A DNA stretch of 40,352 nt, from NCBI GenBank assembly GCA_964527325.1, contig CAZGNU010000007.1:1-40352 (forward strand), in the 5' to 3' direction. Under the pieces are notes generated by a model. It saw only the letters and a list, made by a program, of their open reading frames with translations, made no database searches and was not told the origin of the DNA. This stretch comes from UBA6164 sp964527325 (GTDB lineage Bacteria; Patescibacteriota; Gracilibacteria; BD1-5; UBA6164). Each line of letters begins with the position of its first letter. Positions within the stretch are counted from its first letter, which is position 1. Positions 17,420 to 27,198 of the stretch are shown here, piece after piece. The translations under genes were made by a program, and so were the position numbers.

Positions 17420-18484
17420 ATGAAAAACAACATTTACGTAATAAAAATATGATCAAATGTATTACTTGATAGCTCAGGAATAAATGAAAAAATTATTAAG
17501 AAAGTAGTTTTGTGAATTCAAAGTTTAAGAGAAAAATGATATAAAGTTATTTTGGTGAGCTCTTGAGCTGTAGCTATGTGAAAGAAAAAAATAGAAAAAG
17601 ATTTTATAAAGGGATTAAATGTAATAGAGTCAGAACAAGTTTTTTCTAGTTTGTGACAGGTGTCTTTGATGAATACATATCAAAACTATTTTAATTTTTT
17701 TGATATTAGAGTTTCGCAAGCTCTTTTAACCAGAAAAGATTTTTCTGATAGATTAAGATACAATTCTATGAAAAATGTTTTACTTAAATCACTAGAACAT
17801 GGTATTTTACCTATAATAAACGAGAATGATGTTTTGTCTCAAGAAGAACTTGATTTTTCTGATAATGATGAATTATCTGCTATGGTTGCAGCAATGACTT
17901 GAGCGGATAATCTAATTATTCTTTCTAATATTGATGGACTATATGATAGTTTTCCAAATTGAAAATTAATTAAAGAAGTTAACCAAATTGATGAAAATAT
18001 TTTTGCTGTTGTTTGAAAACAAAAATCATCTCATTGAAAATGATGAATGAAAAGTAAGCTTATGACTGCTTCTTTGGTGATGGATTTATGAATAAATATG
18101 TATTTAGCTAGTTGAGAAAAAGATAATATTATTGAACTAGTTTGAAATGGTGAAAATCCATGAACATTGTTTAAATCTAGCTCTGTTAAAAAAGTGGATT
18201 CAATTAGAAAATGGCTAAAAGCATGAGCAGTACCAGAATGAGAAATACAAGTAAGTACAATTATTGCAGATTTATTAAAATCATGAAAAAGAGCCTCATT
18301 ACTTGAAATATGAGTAGAAAAAATTGTTAAAGATTTTGATAAAAAAGATGTAATAGAAGTATGTGATGAAAATGGAAATAGTATTTGATACTGAATAGCA
18401 AAAATCCCAAGTAGTGAAATAGATAAACTAAATTTGGATTCAAATAAAATAGTAGTACATACAGATTATTTTATTTTGAAATAG
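17420..18484 (+). CDS. proB: Glutamate 5-kinase with PUA domain
   Basis: A 354-residue ProB, phosphorylating glutamate at the start of proline synthesis. The kinase domain shows VILVSSGAVAMGKKK (family 'VSSGAIA-G'), NENDVLSQEELDFSDNDELSA (Glu/Asp substrate and Mg site) and NIDGLYD. A PUA domain follows from about residue 270 (SIRKWLKAGAVPEGEI...RASLLEIGVEK), as in the E. coli enzyme. By hand count 22 glycines are TGA and 5 are GGN, which shows how strongly TGA is preferred. It is the last gene of the proline cluster. Confidence 0.93.
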
Positions 18485-18516
18485 GTTGTTAATATTTTTT
18501 TAAATAATAAAAATAT

Positions 18517-18543
18517 TTGCTTTTTAAAAACAAATGCTATAAT
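18517..18543 (+). promoter_or_regulatory. Promoter of the arg leader-argGH unit
   Basis: TTGCTT (18517-18522), 15 nt, TATAAT (18538-18543). Transcription would start near 18550, about 18 nt before the leader ATG. Confidence 0.65.
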
Positions 18544-18567
18544 AAACATGCTAATTAATTAAATATT

Positions 18568-18657
18568 ATGCAAAAATATATTTTTACATTAACTGCAGGA
18601 AGACAAAACAGAAGACTAAAATCTAATCTGTTTGGTTTTTCGTGTTTAAGAATGTAA
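18568..18657 (+). CDS. Arginine leader peptide
   Basis: A 29-residue ORF, MQKYIFTLTAGRQNRRLKS..., ending LRM. Arg codons, all AGA, are at positions 12, 15, 16 and 28, with three of them clustered. It has its own promoter, is followed by a terminator with alternative pairings, and precedes argG-argH-argS. These are the features of an attenuation leader peptide that senses charged tRNA-Arg. There is no database-known sequence I can cite; the call rests on context and RNA structure. Confidence 0.7.
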   Translation: MQKYIFTLTAGRQNRRLKSNLFGFSCLRM

Positions 18658-18716
18658 TATATTATATACAAATATAAAATATAAACTCTTCAAGGAAAAC
18701 TTGGAGAGTTTTTTTG
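18604..18716 (+). promoter_or_regulatory. Arginine attenuator
   Basis: Three mutually exclusive pairings are visible. First, CAAAACAGA (18604-18612) with TCTGTTTGG (18627-18635), spanning the Arg codons. Second, the antiterminator, GTTTTTC (18635-18641) with GGAAAAC (18694-18700) plus AAGA (18648-18651) with TCTT (18687-18690). Third, the terminator, AAACTCT-CAAG (18683-18693) with CTTGG-AGAGTTT (18700-18711), followed by a T run. Stalling at the AGA codons would block the first pairing and favour the antiterminator. Confidence 0.65.
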
Positions 18717-18759
18717 ATAAAAAAATCATAAATAAATTTAATTAATTAATAATAAAAAA

Positions 18760-20010
18760 ATGAAAAATATAACTACTTATAAAAAAGTAGCTTCACATGA
18801 AGCAATAAAAGGAGAGTTTAATAAATGTTTACTTTTGTATTCTGGATGATTAGATACATCTATAATGCTTAAATGGATACAAGAAGAATATAATAGTGAA
18901 GTTATAGCATTGACTATTGATATATGACAAACAGCTGATGATTTAGAAGCTATAAAGAAAAAATGATTGGAATTGTGAGCCAAAGATGTAATCGTATATA
19001 ATGCAAAAGATGAATTCGCAGATGAATTACTTTCTCAAGCAATTAAAGCTAATGCGGATTATCAATGATGATATGCATTAAGTACACCTCTTTGAAGGAT
19101 TGTTATATCTGAGATAGCTGTTAAAATTGCAGAAAAATATAGCTGTGAAGTTGTGGCTCACGGTTGTACTTGAAAGTGAAATGATCAAGTTAGGTTTGAG
19201 GGATATATTACAACTCTTAATCCAAAACTAAAAACAATAGCACCAGTAAGGGAATGGTCAATGTGAAGGGATGAACAAATAAAATATGCTGAAAATAATT
19301 GAATTCCAATTGTTCAAAAAATAGATAAACCATATTCTTATGATGAAAATATGTGGGGTAATACTTGAGAAGGCTGAGAAATAGAAAATCCGGAATTAAT
19401 TCCACCACAAGAGAATATATTGCAATGGTGTAAAACATTAGATAAAGCTTCTGATGCAGAAGAAATTTTAACAATTACATTTGAAAAATGAGTTCCTGTT
19501 AAATTAAATAATAAAAATAAAAAGCTTAGTGAGATTGTTATGGAATTAAATAAAATCTGAGCAGAGCATTGAGTTTGAGTTTTTCAACTTATAGAAGATA
19601 GGTTTGTATGATTAAAAGTAAGGTGAGTATATGAAAATCCAGCTGCTACAATTCTGGTTAAAGCTCACCAAAATTTAGAACAACTAGTTTCAACTAGGGA
19701 AGAAAATGAATTAAAGAAGTTTATAGATACTAAATGGGCATATTTAACTTATGCAGCTAAATGGTTTGATCCAGTAATGAATAATATAAATTCATTTATA
19801 GATATGCAAAACGAAAAAGTGACATGAGAAGTAAATATAAAATTATATAAATGAAATTGTGTAGCTGTAAGTTTAAAATCAGATAATTCTTTATTTGATG
19901 AAAACCTTGCTACATTTGATAAAAACGCTGATTTTAACCAAAATTCCAGTGCATGATTTATTGAAATATATAATCTAGCTCAAAAAACAGCTTATAATAT
20001 TAATAAATAA
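18760..20010 (+). CDS. argG: Argininosuccinate synthase
   Basis: A 416-residue ArgG that joins citrulline and aspartate with ATP. The PP-loop LLLYSGGLDTSIML (about residues 24-37) binds ATP; its second Gly is TGA. YALSTPLGR and VVAHGCTGKGNDQVRFE are citrulline and aspartate contacts. Also typical are APVREWSMGRDE and the C-terminal NPAATILVKAHQNLE with KKFIDTKWAYLTYAAKWFDP. Length is in the family range. It lies about 100 bases after the leader-peptide stop and four bases before argH. Confidence 0.95.
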
Positions 20011-20014
20011 AAAA

Positions 20015-21211
20015 ATGAAAAAAATATGGCAAAAAGATTCTTCTACTTTAAATAATTTAGTTGAAGATTACACTGTGTGAATAGATTATTTATTAGATTT
20101 GCAACTTATTCCATATGATATAATATGATCAAAGGGTCACGCAAAAATGCTGAATAAAATATGAATTTTAAAACAGGAGGAATTAGATATTTTATTAAAA
20201 TGATTAGATGAAATCTTAGATTTATGGAATAAAAAACAATTTAGTATTAAAAAATCAGAAGAAGATTGACATACTGCAATTGAAAATTTTTTGACTGAAA
20301 AATATTGAGAAGTTTGAAAAAAAATTCATACATGAAGGTCAAGGAATGATCAAATACTTGTAACAATGAGACTTTTTACTTTGAAACAATTAGATATAAT
20401 TGAAAATCTTGTAGAAGAATTAATAAATAATTTTGATAAGAAAATAAAAGATGTATGAAATACAATAATGCCAGGTTATACTCATATGCAAAGAGCTATG
20501 CCTTCCAGTGTGTGAATGTGGCTTGATAGTTTTAAATCTAGTATGAAAGATAATTTGATATTAATTAAAGCTACTAAAGAAATTAATAATCAAAATCCTC
20601 TTTGATCAGTTGCTTGATATTGAGAAAGTACTTTTAATCTTGATAGGGAATATACTACGAAAGAGTTGTGATTTAAAAAAGTACAATCTAATCCTATGTA
20701 TTGTTGATATAGTAGGTGAAAATTTGAAAATATAGTTTTAAAATCTTTGTCAGAGATAATGATGGATTTATGAAAAATGGCAAATGATTTATTAATTTTT
20801 ACTACTAAAGAATTTGATTTTTTTGATTTACCAGAATGATTTAAGACAGGTTCAAGTGCTATGCCACAAAAAAAGAATTGGGATATAATGGAAATTATCA
20901 GGTGAAATACAGGAATATTTTTAGGATATCAAATTCAAATTCAAGAAGTAATCAAAAACCTGCCTTCTTGATATAATAGGGATTTTCAATTAATAAAAGA
21001 ACCTTATTTGAAAGCAATAAAGTTGATTAAAGATACTTTACAAATAGCATCTTTATCTATTGATAATTTAGAAGTTAAAAAAGAAAATTTAGAAAATGCC
21101 TGTACCGATGAAATTTATGCTACAGACAAGGCTTATAAATTAGTAAGGCAGGGAATGAGTTTTAGGGATGCATATAAGGAAGTAGGTAGAGAGTATTTAC
21201 AAAAAAATTAA
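20015..21211 (+). CDS. argH: Argininosuccinate lyase
   Basis: A 398-residue ArgH, splitting argininosuccinate into arginine and fumarate. Motifs are EEDGHTAIENFLTEKYGEVG, KIHTGRSRNDQ (substrate binding), PGYTHMQRAMPSSVGMW with the catalytic-region His, and the fumarase-superfamily signature GSSAMPQKKN. It is shorter than the usual 450-460 residues, mainly at the C-terminus. The start lies four bases after the argG stop, so the two are one operon. Confidence 0.93.
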
Positions 21212-21223
21212 AATAAAAAAGAT

Positions 21224-21283
21224 TTGCTTATTTTCGAATACATTCTATAATAATATAGATTATTTGCTAACGTATTCGAAAAT
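21224..21283 (+). promoter_or_regulatory. Promoter flanked by an inverted pair of TTCGAA operators
   Basis: TTGCTT (21224-21229), 16 nt, TATAAT (21246-21251). A 12-base sequence ATTTTCGAATAC lies inside the spacer (21230-21241). Its exact inverse GTATTCGAAAAT (21272-21283) abuts the ATG. The centres are 42 bp apart, about four helical turns. They may be two repressor sites, or a transcript hairpin if transcription starts upstream. Confidence 0.6.
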
Positions 21284-22507
21284 ATGGAAAGAATAATATT
21301 GTTTTCAGATAAGAAAATAAAGAGTGTAAAGTTGGATTTTAAGAGATATTTGTTTGATAAGGTAAGAAATATTTCTGAAAAAATTGTATGAATCTCAGGT
21401 GTTAGATGAATTTGAAAAACAACAATGCTTCTTCAAATAGCACAAGAACTAGAAAAAAAATGAAAAAATGTAATTTATTTTTCATGTGATTCTACTTTTT
21501 TTAGATGAAATAAGATTTTTGATGTTATTGAGGAAACTTACAATGTATATGAAAAAAAATATTTTTTCATTGACGAAATTCATAAATATAAAAATTGGGA
21601 ACAAGATTTAAAAACAGCATATGATGTTTATGATGATATACAAATATTTTTTTCTGGTAGTTCAAGTATTGATTTAATAAAATGAAATTATGATTTATCA
21701 AGAAGGAGTTTACTTTTTAAGTTACATAAATTTAGTTTCAGAGAGTATTTAAAATTTGTTTATGATATATCATTAAATACTTATACTATTGATCAAATAT
21801 TATTAAAATCACCAAAGATTTCTTTAGATATTCTTAGTGAAAATAAAGATATTTTAAAATATTATCATGAATATTTAGAATCTTGAGAGTTATGATTTTT
21901 TAGAGATACCCAAGAGGAATTTTATATAGATAAGTTACAAAATATATTAAATAAACTTATTTATGAAGATATAAGTAATTATTATAATATTCAATCAAAA
22001 AATATTGCATTATTTTTTCAAATATTAAAATTTATAACAAATTCAAGTCCTTCAAATTTAAATTATTTAAATATAGCTAAACAAATTTCTACTACTGCAG
22101 ATACTGTAAAATATTATATTGAAATATTACAAGAAATAGGTTTATTGAATATTATATGAAAGCAGTGAAAAATAAGTGTTAATTTAAGAAAATCAAAAAA
22201 AGCACTTATCGAAATAAATAATATTGCAGTTATTTTATTTGATAAAATTAATACAAAAAAATCAAAAGGATTTTTAAGAGAATCTTTCGTTGTTTCAGAA
22301 TTAAAAAAAGTTTGAGAAATATATTATTCAGAAATTGCAGATTATGTATTTATAAATAATGGAGAAAAATATATTTTAGAAATATGATGAAAAAATAAAA
22401 CATATAAACAACTTAAGTGAATAAAAAAAGGTTTTTTGATAAAAGATAATATATCTGTGGCAAATAAAAACGAAATACCTATTTGGTTGTTATGATTTTT
22501 ATACTAA
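21284..22507 (+). CDS. AAA-type ATPase with DUF4143-like C-terminus
   Basis: A 407-residue ATPase of the common archaeal/bacterial family with an AAA domain and a C-terminal DUF4143 nuclease-like part. Walker A is GVRGIGKTTML (about residues 44-54, TGA glycines). Walker B is YFFIDEIHKYKNWEQDLK (about 97-114), followed by the sensor strand IFFSGSSS. Near the C-terminus SKGFLRESFVVSEL and EKYILEIGGKN resemble the PD-(D/E)xK-like core of DUF4143 proteins (family 'G---E--V---L', then 'E-D---'). Function is unclear in this family. It splits argGH from argS and has its own promoter. Confidence 0.75.
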
Positions 22508-22547
22508 ACTAAACTTAAAAAATTAATACATTAAAATTAAAAAAAAT

Positions 22548-24296
22548 ATGGAACAAGGAATTATATGAGCTATTAAAAAGGCAGTAAAAGAAATATATAA
22601 TATTGAAATATCAGAAGTTTTATTAAAGGATGTACCAAAAAAACAATTTGGTGACTTGTCTTTTAATTGTGGTGTTTTAGCACGCGAGACGAAAAAAAAT
22701 CCTGCAATCATAGCTACTGAATTATTAGCATTATTACAAAAAGAAGATTTTATAGAAGATGTACAATCAGCATGACCATTTATAAATTTCAAAATATCAG
22801 AATCAATTTATTCAGACAATTTTAAAGAAATTTATTCTAAAAAATCAGATTTTTTATCACCAGTAATTGGAAATAATGAAACTATAATAGTTGATTATAT
22901 TTGAACAAATGTTTGAAAACCAATGCATATTGGTCATATTTGCCCACCAACTCAATGACAAGTTTTTGTGAATTTATATAAAAAACTTTGATATAATGTA
23001 ATATCAGATAGTCATATATGAGATTGGTGAATAATTTTTGGTAAATTAATTACTGCATATAAACTTTGGTGAGATGATAATAAATTAAAGGAAAATGCTG
23101 TAGAACATCTTTTTCAACTTTATGTCAAAGTTTCAGATGAATCTGAAAATAATAATCAATTAGATCAAGATTTTAGAACAGCTTTTAAAAATCTTTCAGA
23201 AGGTGATTTGGATTCAATAAAATTATGGGAATCTTTTACGAAAGAATCTATAAAATCTATGCAAATTCAACTTGATAGATTAAATGTTAAGTCTGATTAT
23301 AATATTTGAGAAAGTTTTTATGAAGGTTTATGACTTCCAAAAATAGAAGATTATCCAGACTTAAAATGGGATATGAAAGATATAGTTAAGGAATTAATAG
23401 AGAAAAAAATTGCTACTAAAAATGAAGATAATTCTGTATGAGTTGTATTTGATGATAGTACAAAATTATCTTCTTGTATATTACAAAAAAGAGATTGAAC
23501 TCATGGGTATTTAGCATCTGATCTTGCATGTATAAAATATAGAACAGATAATTGGAGTCCAAAAAAAATAATATATTTTGTAGATTGAAGGCAACAATTA
23601 CATTTTAAACAAGCTTTTACTATTTCAAAAAAAGCTTGATGGATTCCTGAAACTGAATTATTTCATGCATACAATTGATTTATTAGTTTGAAAGATTGAG
23701 CTATGTCTACAAGAAAATGAAGAATTATAAAACTTGATAAATTACTTGATGAGGCTGAACTTAGAGCGAAAAAAATAATTTTGGAAAAGAATGATACTAT
23801 AAAATGAAAAGAATTAGACAAGATTTCAAAAATTATTTGAATTTGAGCTATTAAATATGGTTATCTAAAAAAATCTAGAGAAACAGATGTTATATTTGAT
23901 TGGGATGAATTTATGACTTTTGAATGAAATAGTGGTCCATATATTCAGTATGCTTATGTAAGAGCAAGAAGAATATTAGAGAAATTTTGAAAAGACTTTT
24001 CTAAACTTGACATTTCTGCTAAATTTGAACATAAAGAAGAAATAGAATTATTTAAACAGGTTCAAAATTATACTGATATTTTAAAAAAGACTGCAGATAC
24101 GAATATGCCACATCATTTGTGTACATATGCTTTTAATCTTACTAAAAAATTCAGTACTTTTTATAATAGTATTCATATACTTAATGAGGAGGATGAAGAT
24201 AAGAAAATACTTCGTTTACAATTGATAGATATGTTTTCTAGTGTTTTAAAAGATAGTTTTAATATATTAGGTATTGATATGCCTGAAAAAATGTAG
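22548..24296 (+). CDS. argS: Arginyl-tRNA synthetase
   Basis: A 582-residue class I ArgRS. The class I motif appears as GTNVGKPMHIGHICPP (about residues 120-135) and the KMSKS counterpart as MSTRKGRII (about 385-393), the usual substitution in this family. FGDLSFNCGVLARE in the N-terminal tRNA-binding domain, RDGTHGYLASDLACIKYR and FEGNSGPYIQYAYVRARRI are all typical. Placed after argGH, it may share arginine-dependent control by readthrough, although the ATPase promoter lies between. Confidence 0.95.
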
Positions 24297-24313
24297 TGTA
24301 AAAAATTTTATTT

Positions 24314-24341
24314 TTGACAAAATAACTAAAACTTATATTAT
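24314..24341 (+). promoter_or_regulatory. Promoter of the thr leader-thrS unit
   Basis: TTGACA (24314-24319), 16 nt, TATTAT (24336-24341). The predicted start near 24348 leaves about 20 nt before the leader ATG. AAGGA at 24361-24365 is one of the few resident Shine-Dalgarno-like sequences in the window. Confidence 0.65.
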
Positions 24342-24368
24342 ACATCTAATACTTCCTAACAAGGACTT

Positions 24369-24422
24369 ATGAACCTAGCACAACTTGAAACCATAACAAC
24401 GATAACTCTTACTAACAAGTAG
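24369..24422 (+). CDS. Threonine leader peptide
   Basis: A 17-residue ORF, MNLAQLETITTITLTNK, with five Thr and three Ile codons in the last ten positions. All four threonine codons (ACC, ACA, ACG, ACT) are used. The resemblance to the thr leader principle (Thr/Ile runs) and its place directly upstream of a terminator and thrS make it a regulatory leader peptide. It lies 187 bases before thrS. Confidence 0.8.
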   Translation: MNLAQLETITTITLTNK

Positions 24423-24483
24423 AGAATTTTTGTTGCACAAATAATACTAAAACAAAAACTCTACTTAAATGTAGAGTTTTTTT
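24419..24483 (+). promoter_or_regulatory. Threonine attenuator
   Basis: The terminator is AAAAACTCTAC (24454-24464) with GTAGAGTTTTT (24471-24481) and more T's. The antiterminator is GTAGAG-aa-TTTTTGTT (24419-24434) with AACAAAAACTCTAC (24451-24464), 14 pairs with one two-base bulge. The antiterminator's 5' arm overlaps the leader stop codon TAG (24420-24422). A ribosome that finishes the leader would cover it and allow termination, while one stalled on Thr codons would leave it free. Confidence 0.8.
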
Positions 24484-24490
24484 ATAAGAA

Positions 24491-24583
24491 AAACCCCCAT
24501 CCTAACCTTCCCCCTACAGGAGGAAGGAATAATAAAAATTTTATTTCCCTCTCCTTGTAGGGGAGGGATTAAGGGAGGGGTTT
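24491..24583 (+). repeat. Palindromic repeat, family B, before thrS
   Basis: Left arm AAACCCCCATCCTAACC... and right arm ...GGGATTAAGGGAGGGGTTT are inverted and diverged, with the right core CTCTCCTTGTAGGGGAGGG. It is the same family as the ends of the DUF559 element in recG. It sits between the thr attenuator and thrS, so the transcript would carry an additional long hairpin before the start codon. Confidence 0.8.
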
Positions 24584-24608
24584 AATTTTAAAACCTAAAA
24601 AAAATACT

Positions 24609-26372
24609 ATGAACCTTGAAACTAAAAGACATTCTTTTTCACATGTACTAGCGCAAGCCGTGAAAGAATTGTATCCAGAAGCTAAACTAGCTATCTGACC
24701 AGCTACTGATGACTGATTTTATTATGATTTTGATTTTGGAGATCTAGAATTTTCTGATAAAGAATTAAAAAATGTTCAGAAAAAAATGAAAAAAATTATT
24801 TCTCAAAATCAAAAATTTGAACAATCTAGTCTTCCTATAAATGAAGCTATAGAAAAATTAAAAAACGATGATGAAATATATAAGCTAGAACTAGTAGAAA
24901 AACTTAAAGCAGAAGGAGAATCAGAATTATCATTTTATGAAAATATATCTCAACAATGAGACTTAAAATTTGAAGATATGTGTAGATGACCACATGTTGA
25001 AAAATTGGCTGAGCTTGACGCAAATGCTTTTAAATTATCAAGAGTAGCTTGAGCTTATTGGTTAGGGAATAGTGAAAATAAACAATTAACTAGAATATAT
25101 GGTTATGCGTTTGATAATAGAGATGAACTGCAAGCACATTTAACAATGCTAAGAGAAGCTAAAAAAAGAGATCATAGAATTCTTTGAGCAAAACTAAAAT
25201 TATTTACTATTTCAGAATTAATTGGTCCAGGTTTACCTCTTATTCAACCAGCTGGAATGCTTTTAAGACAATCTATTGAAGATTATCTTTGGGAATTACA
25301 TAGTAAACAATGATATACAAGAGTTTGGTCTCCACATATTGCAAAAGAAGCACTTTATGAAACTTCTGGTCATGCAGCTAAATTTGGTGATGAATTATTT
25401 AGAGTTCAGGGAAAGGATGATAAATTTATAATGAAACCAATGAACTGTCCTCACCATATGCAAATTTTTGCTGATAATCAGTTTAGTTATAGAGATATGC
25501 CAGTTAGATATTTTGAACCAGCTACAGTTTATAGAGATGAAAAATCAGGTCAATTATCAGGTTTAACAAGAGTAAGAGCTATTACTCAAGATGATGGGCA
25601 CTTGTTTTGTAGAATATCTCAAATAAAAGATGAAGTAAAAACTATCACAGATATAATAAAAGAATTTTATTCAACTCTTTGAATGACTGATGATTATTGG
25701 GTATCACTTTCAGTTAGATGAGAAGATAAAAGTAAATATTTATGAACTGATGAAAATTGGAATAAAGCTGAATCCGCTTTAGAAGAAGTAAGTCAGGAAA
25801 ATGATTTACCATACAAAAGAATAGAATGAGAAGCTGCATTTTACGGGCCAAAACTTGATTTCATGTTTAAGGATGCTATAGGTCGTGAATGGCAATTAGC
25901 TACAATTCAGTGCGATTTTAATCTTCCAGTTAGATTTGATTTAGGATTTACAAATGAAGAAAATGAAAAAGAAAGACCAGTAGTAATCCACAGAGCAATC
26001 TCTGGATCACTAGAAAGATGAATGTGAGTATTTATAGAACACTTTGCATGAACTTTCCCATTATGGATGTCACCAAGACAAGTAAAAATAGTTCCTGTAT
26101 CTGATAAATTCTTTGGGTACGCTGAAAAAGTGGAAAAAGAATTAAGAGAAGCTTGAATAAGAGTATCAGCAGATTATGCATCTGACTGACTAAACAAAAA
26201 AGTAAGAAATGCTGAAAAAATGCATAATAATTATATCTTAGTAGTCTGAGAAAAAGAAGAAACAGACTGAACTGTTTCAGTTAGAAATTATAAGACTAAG
26301 GAACAGAGTGTTGAAACTTTAAATGATTTTAAAAATAATATATTAGAAGAAATAAAAAATAGAAGTCTTTAG
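24609..26372 (+). CDS. thrS: Threonyl-tRNA synthetase lacking the TGS domain
   Basis: A 587-residue class II ThrRS. It begins at RHSFSHVLAQAVKELYPEAK, the start of the N2 editing domain, so the N-terminal TGS domain (about 60 residues) is absent. GHAAKFGDELF, FIMKPMNCPHHMQIF (zinc Cys), TRVRAITQDDGHLFC (motif 2 with zinc-binding region) and HRAISGSLERGMGVFIEHF (motif 3) are intact. The anticodon-binding domain follows. Typical bacterial enzymes have about 640 residues. Editing-domain histidines appear in HSFSH. Its upstream Thr attenuator suggests control by charged tRNA-Thr. Confidence 0.95.
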
Positions 26373-26387
26373 ACTTCTATTTTTTTA
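26359..26387. terminator. Terminator overlapping the thrS stop and the convergent gene
   Basis: ATAGAAGTC-ttta-GACTTCTAT followed by TTTTTTT. The TAG stop of thrS is in the loop and right arm, and the stop of the minus-strand TRIC gene lies within the right arm. It may serve both directions. Confidence 0.8.
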
Positions 26388-27036
26388 TTAATTTATGATA
26401 AACCCCATACTCAGAAACAATCTCTCTATAAATCATAGTAACAAAAAATGATAAGATTATTCACCATGAAGCGTGGAAAAATATTGAAAGAAAATAAATT
26501 AATGCTCACATAAATGCGGCTGTTATATAGTTCGCATTTTTTTTGAAACAAAATGGAACATCTCACATTACACTATCTCTTATAATTCATCCACCAACTC
26601 AGGTAATCATTCATAAAATTATTGAAATAAGTCATATAGATAATAGGTTATCAGTGTAGTTTCAGTAAAGAGTAAATACAGCTGCATTAGTTCAAATAAT
26701 TACAAAAGCAGCTAATCAAATACTATCAATAAATCTGAATATAGAATACGCTTTTTTTAGCATGCTTGGAATAATAAAAGCTATGATTCAAGCACTAACT
26801 GCTGTTAAAAAATAGTTAATATCAGTTATATAAAACAAAGGTGTTCTTCATAAAACTAAATCTCTAACAGTTCATCATCATACTGCAGTTATTATTCATA
26901 AAATAATTACAGCAAATATGTTAAGTCATCTACCATGAGCTTTATATCACCCAGCAATTGCAAAAGCAAAAGTACCAAGTAGGTCAAGCGTATATAGTAG
27001 AGTACTATCACTTATAGTTACAAAATCATTTAGCAT
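26377..27036 (-). CDS. TRIC/UPF0126 family membrane channel
   Basis: A 219-residue integral membrane protein with about seven hydrophobic helices in two repeats. LDLLGTFAFAIAGGYKAHG (repeat 1) and GITAVGGGTVRDLVLGRTP match the UPF0126/YicG family. The second repeat repeats this as LGMITGVGGGIIRDSVMGDVP. This glycine-rich GGG-RD motif is the hallmark of the family, whose members include trimeric intracellular cation channel homologues and, in E. coli, a glycine transporter (YicG). The substrate here is unknown. It is convergent with thrS, with stops a few bases apart. Confidence 0.85.
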
Positions 27037-27094
27037 TTTTTTGTTTTTAGGTATAATAATGAAAATTGTAAAAGATTTTTTAGAATATGCAAGA

Positions 27095-27185
27095 AAATCC
27101 CCCGGCTTTCAGCCACCCCCTTTACAAAAGGGGGATAAAAATTAATCTCCCTTTTGTAAATGGAGTACCCGTAGGGGGAGGGATT
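27095..27185 (+). repeat. Palindromic repeat, family C
   Basis: AATCCCCCGGCTTTCAGCCA... paired loosely with ...GTACCCGTAGGGGGAGGGATT, with an inner CCCCCTTTTACAAAAGGGGG-type palindrome and CTCCCTTTTGTAAATGGAG. It resembles family B in outer composition but has a different core. It lies in the divergent gap between the TRIC gene and the MFS gene. Confidence 0.7.
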
Positions 27186-27198
27186 AATTATATATAAC

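Noticed and set aside
18548..18562. Second short ORF upstream of the arginine leader
   Set aside because: It has only four codons before TAA and no relevant residues; the ORF at 18568 fits the RNA structure.
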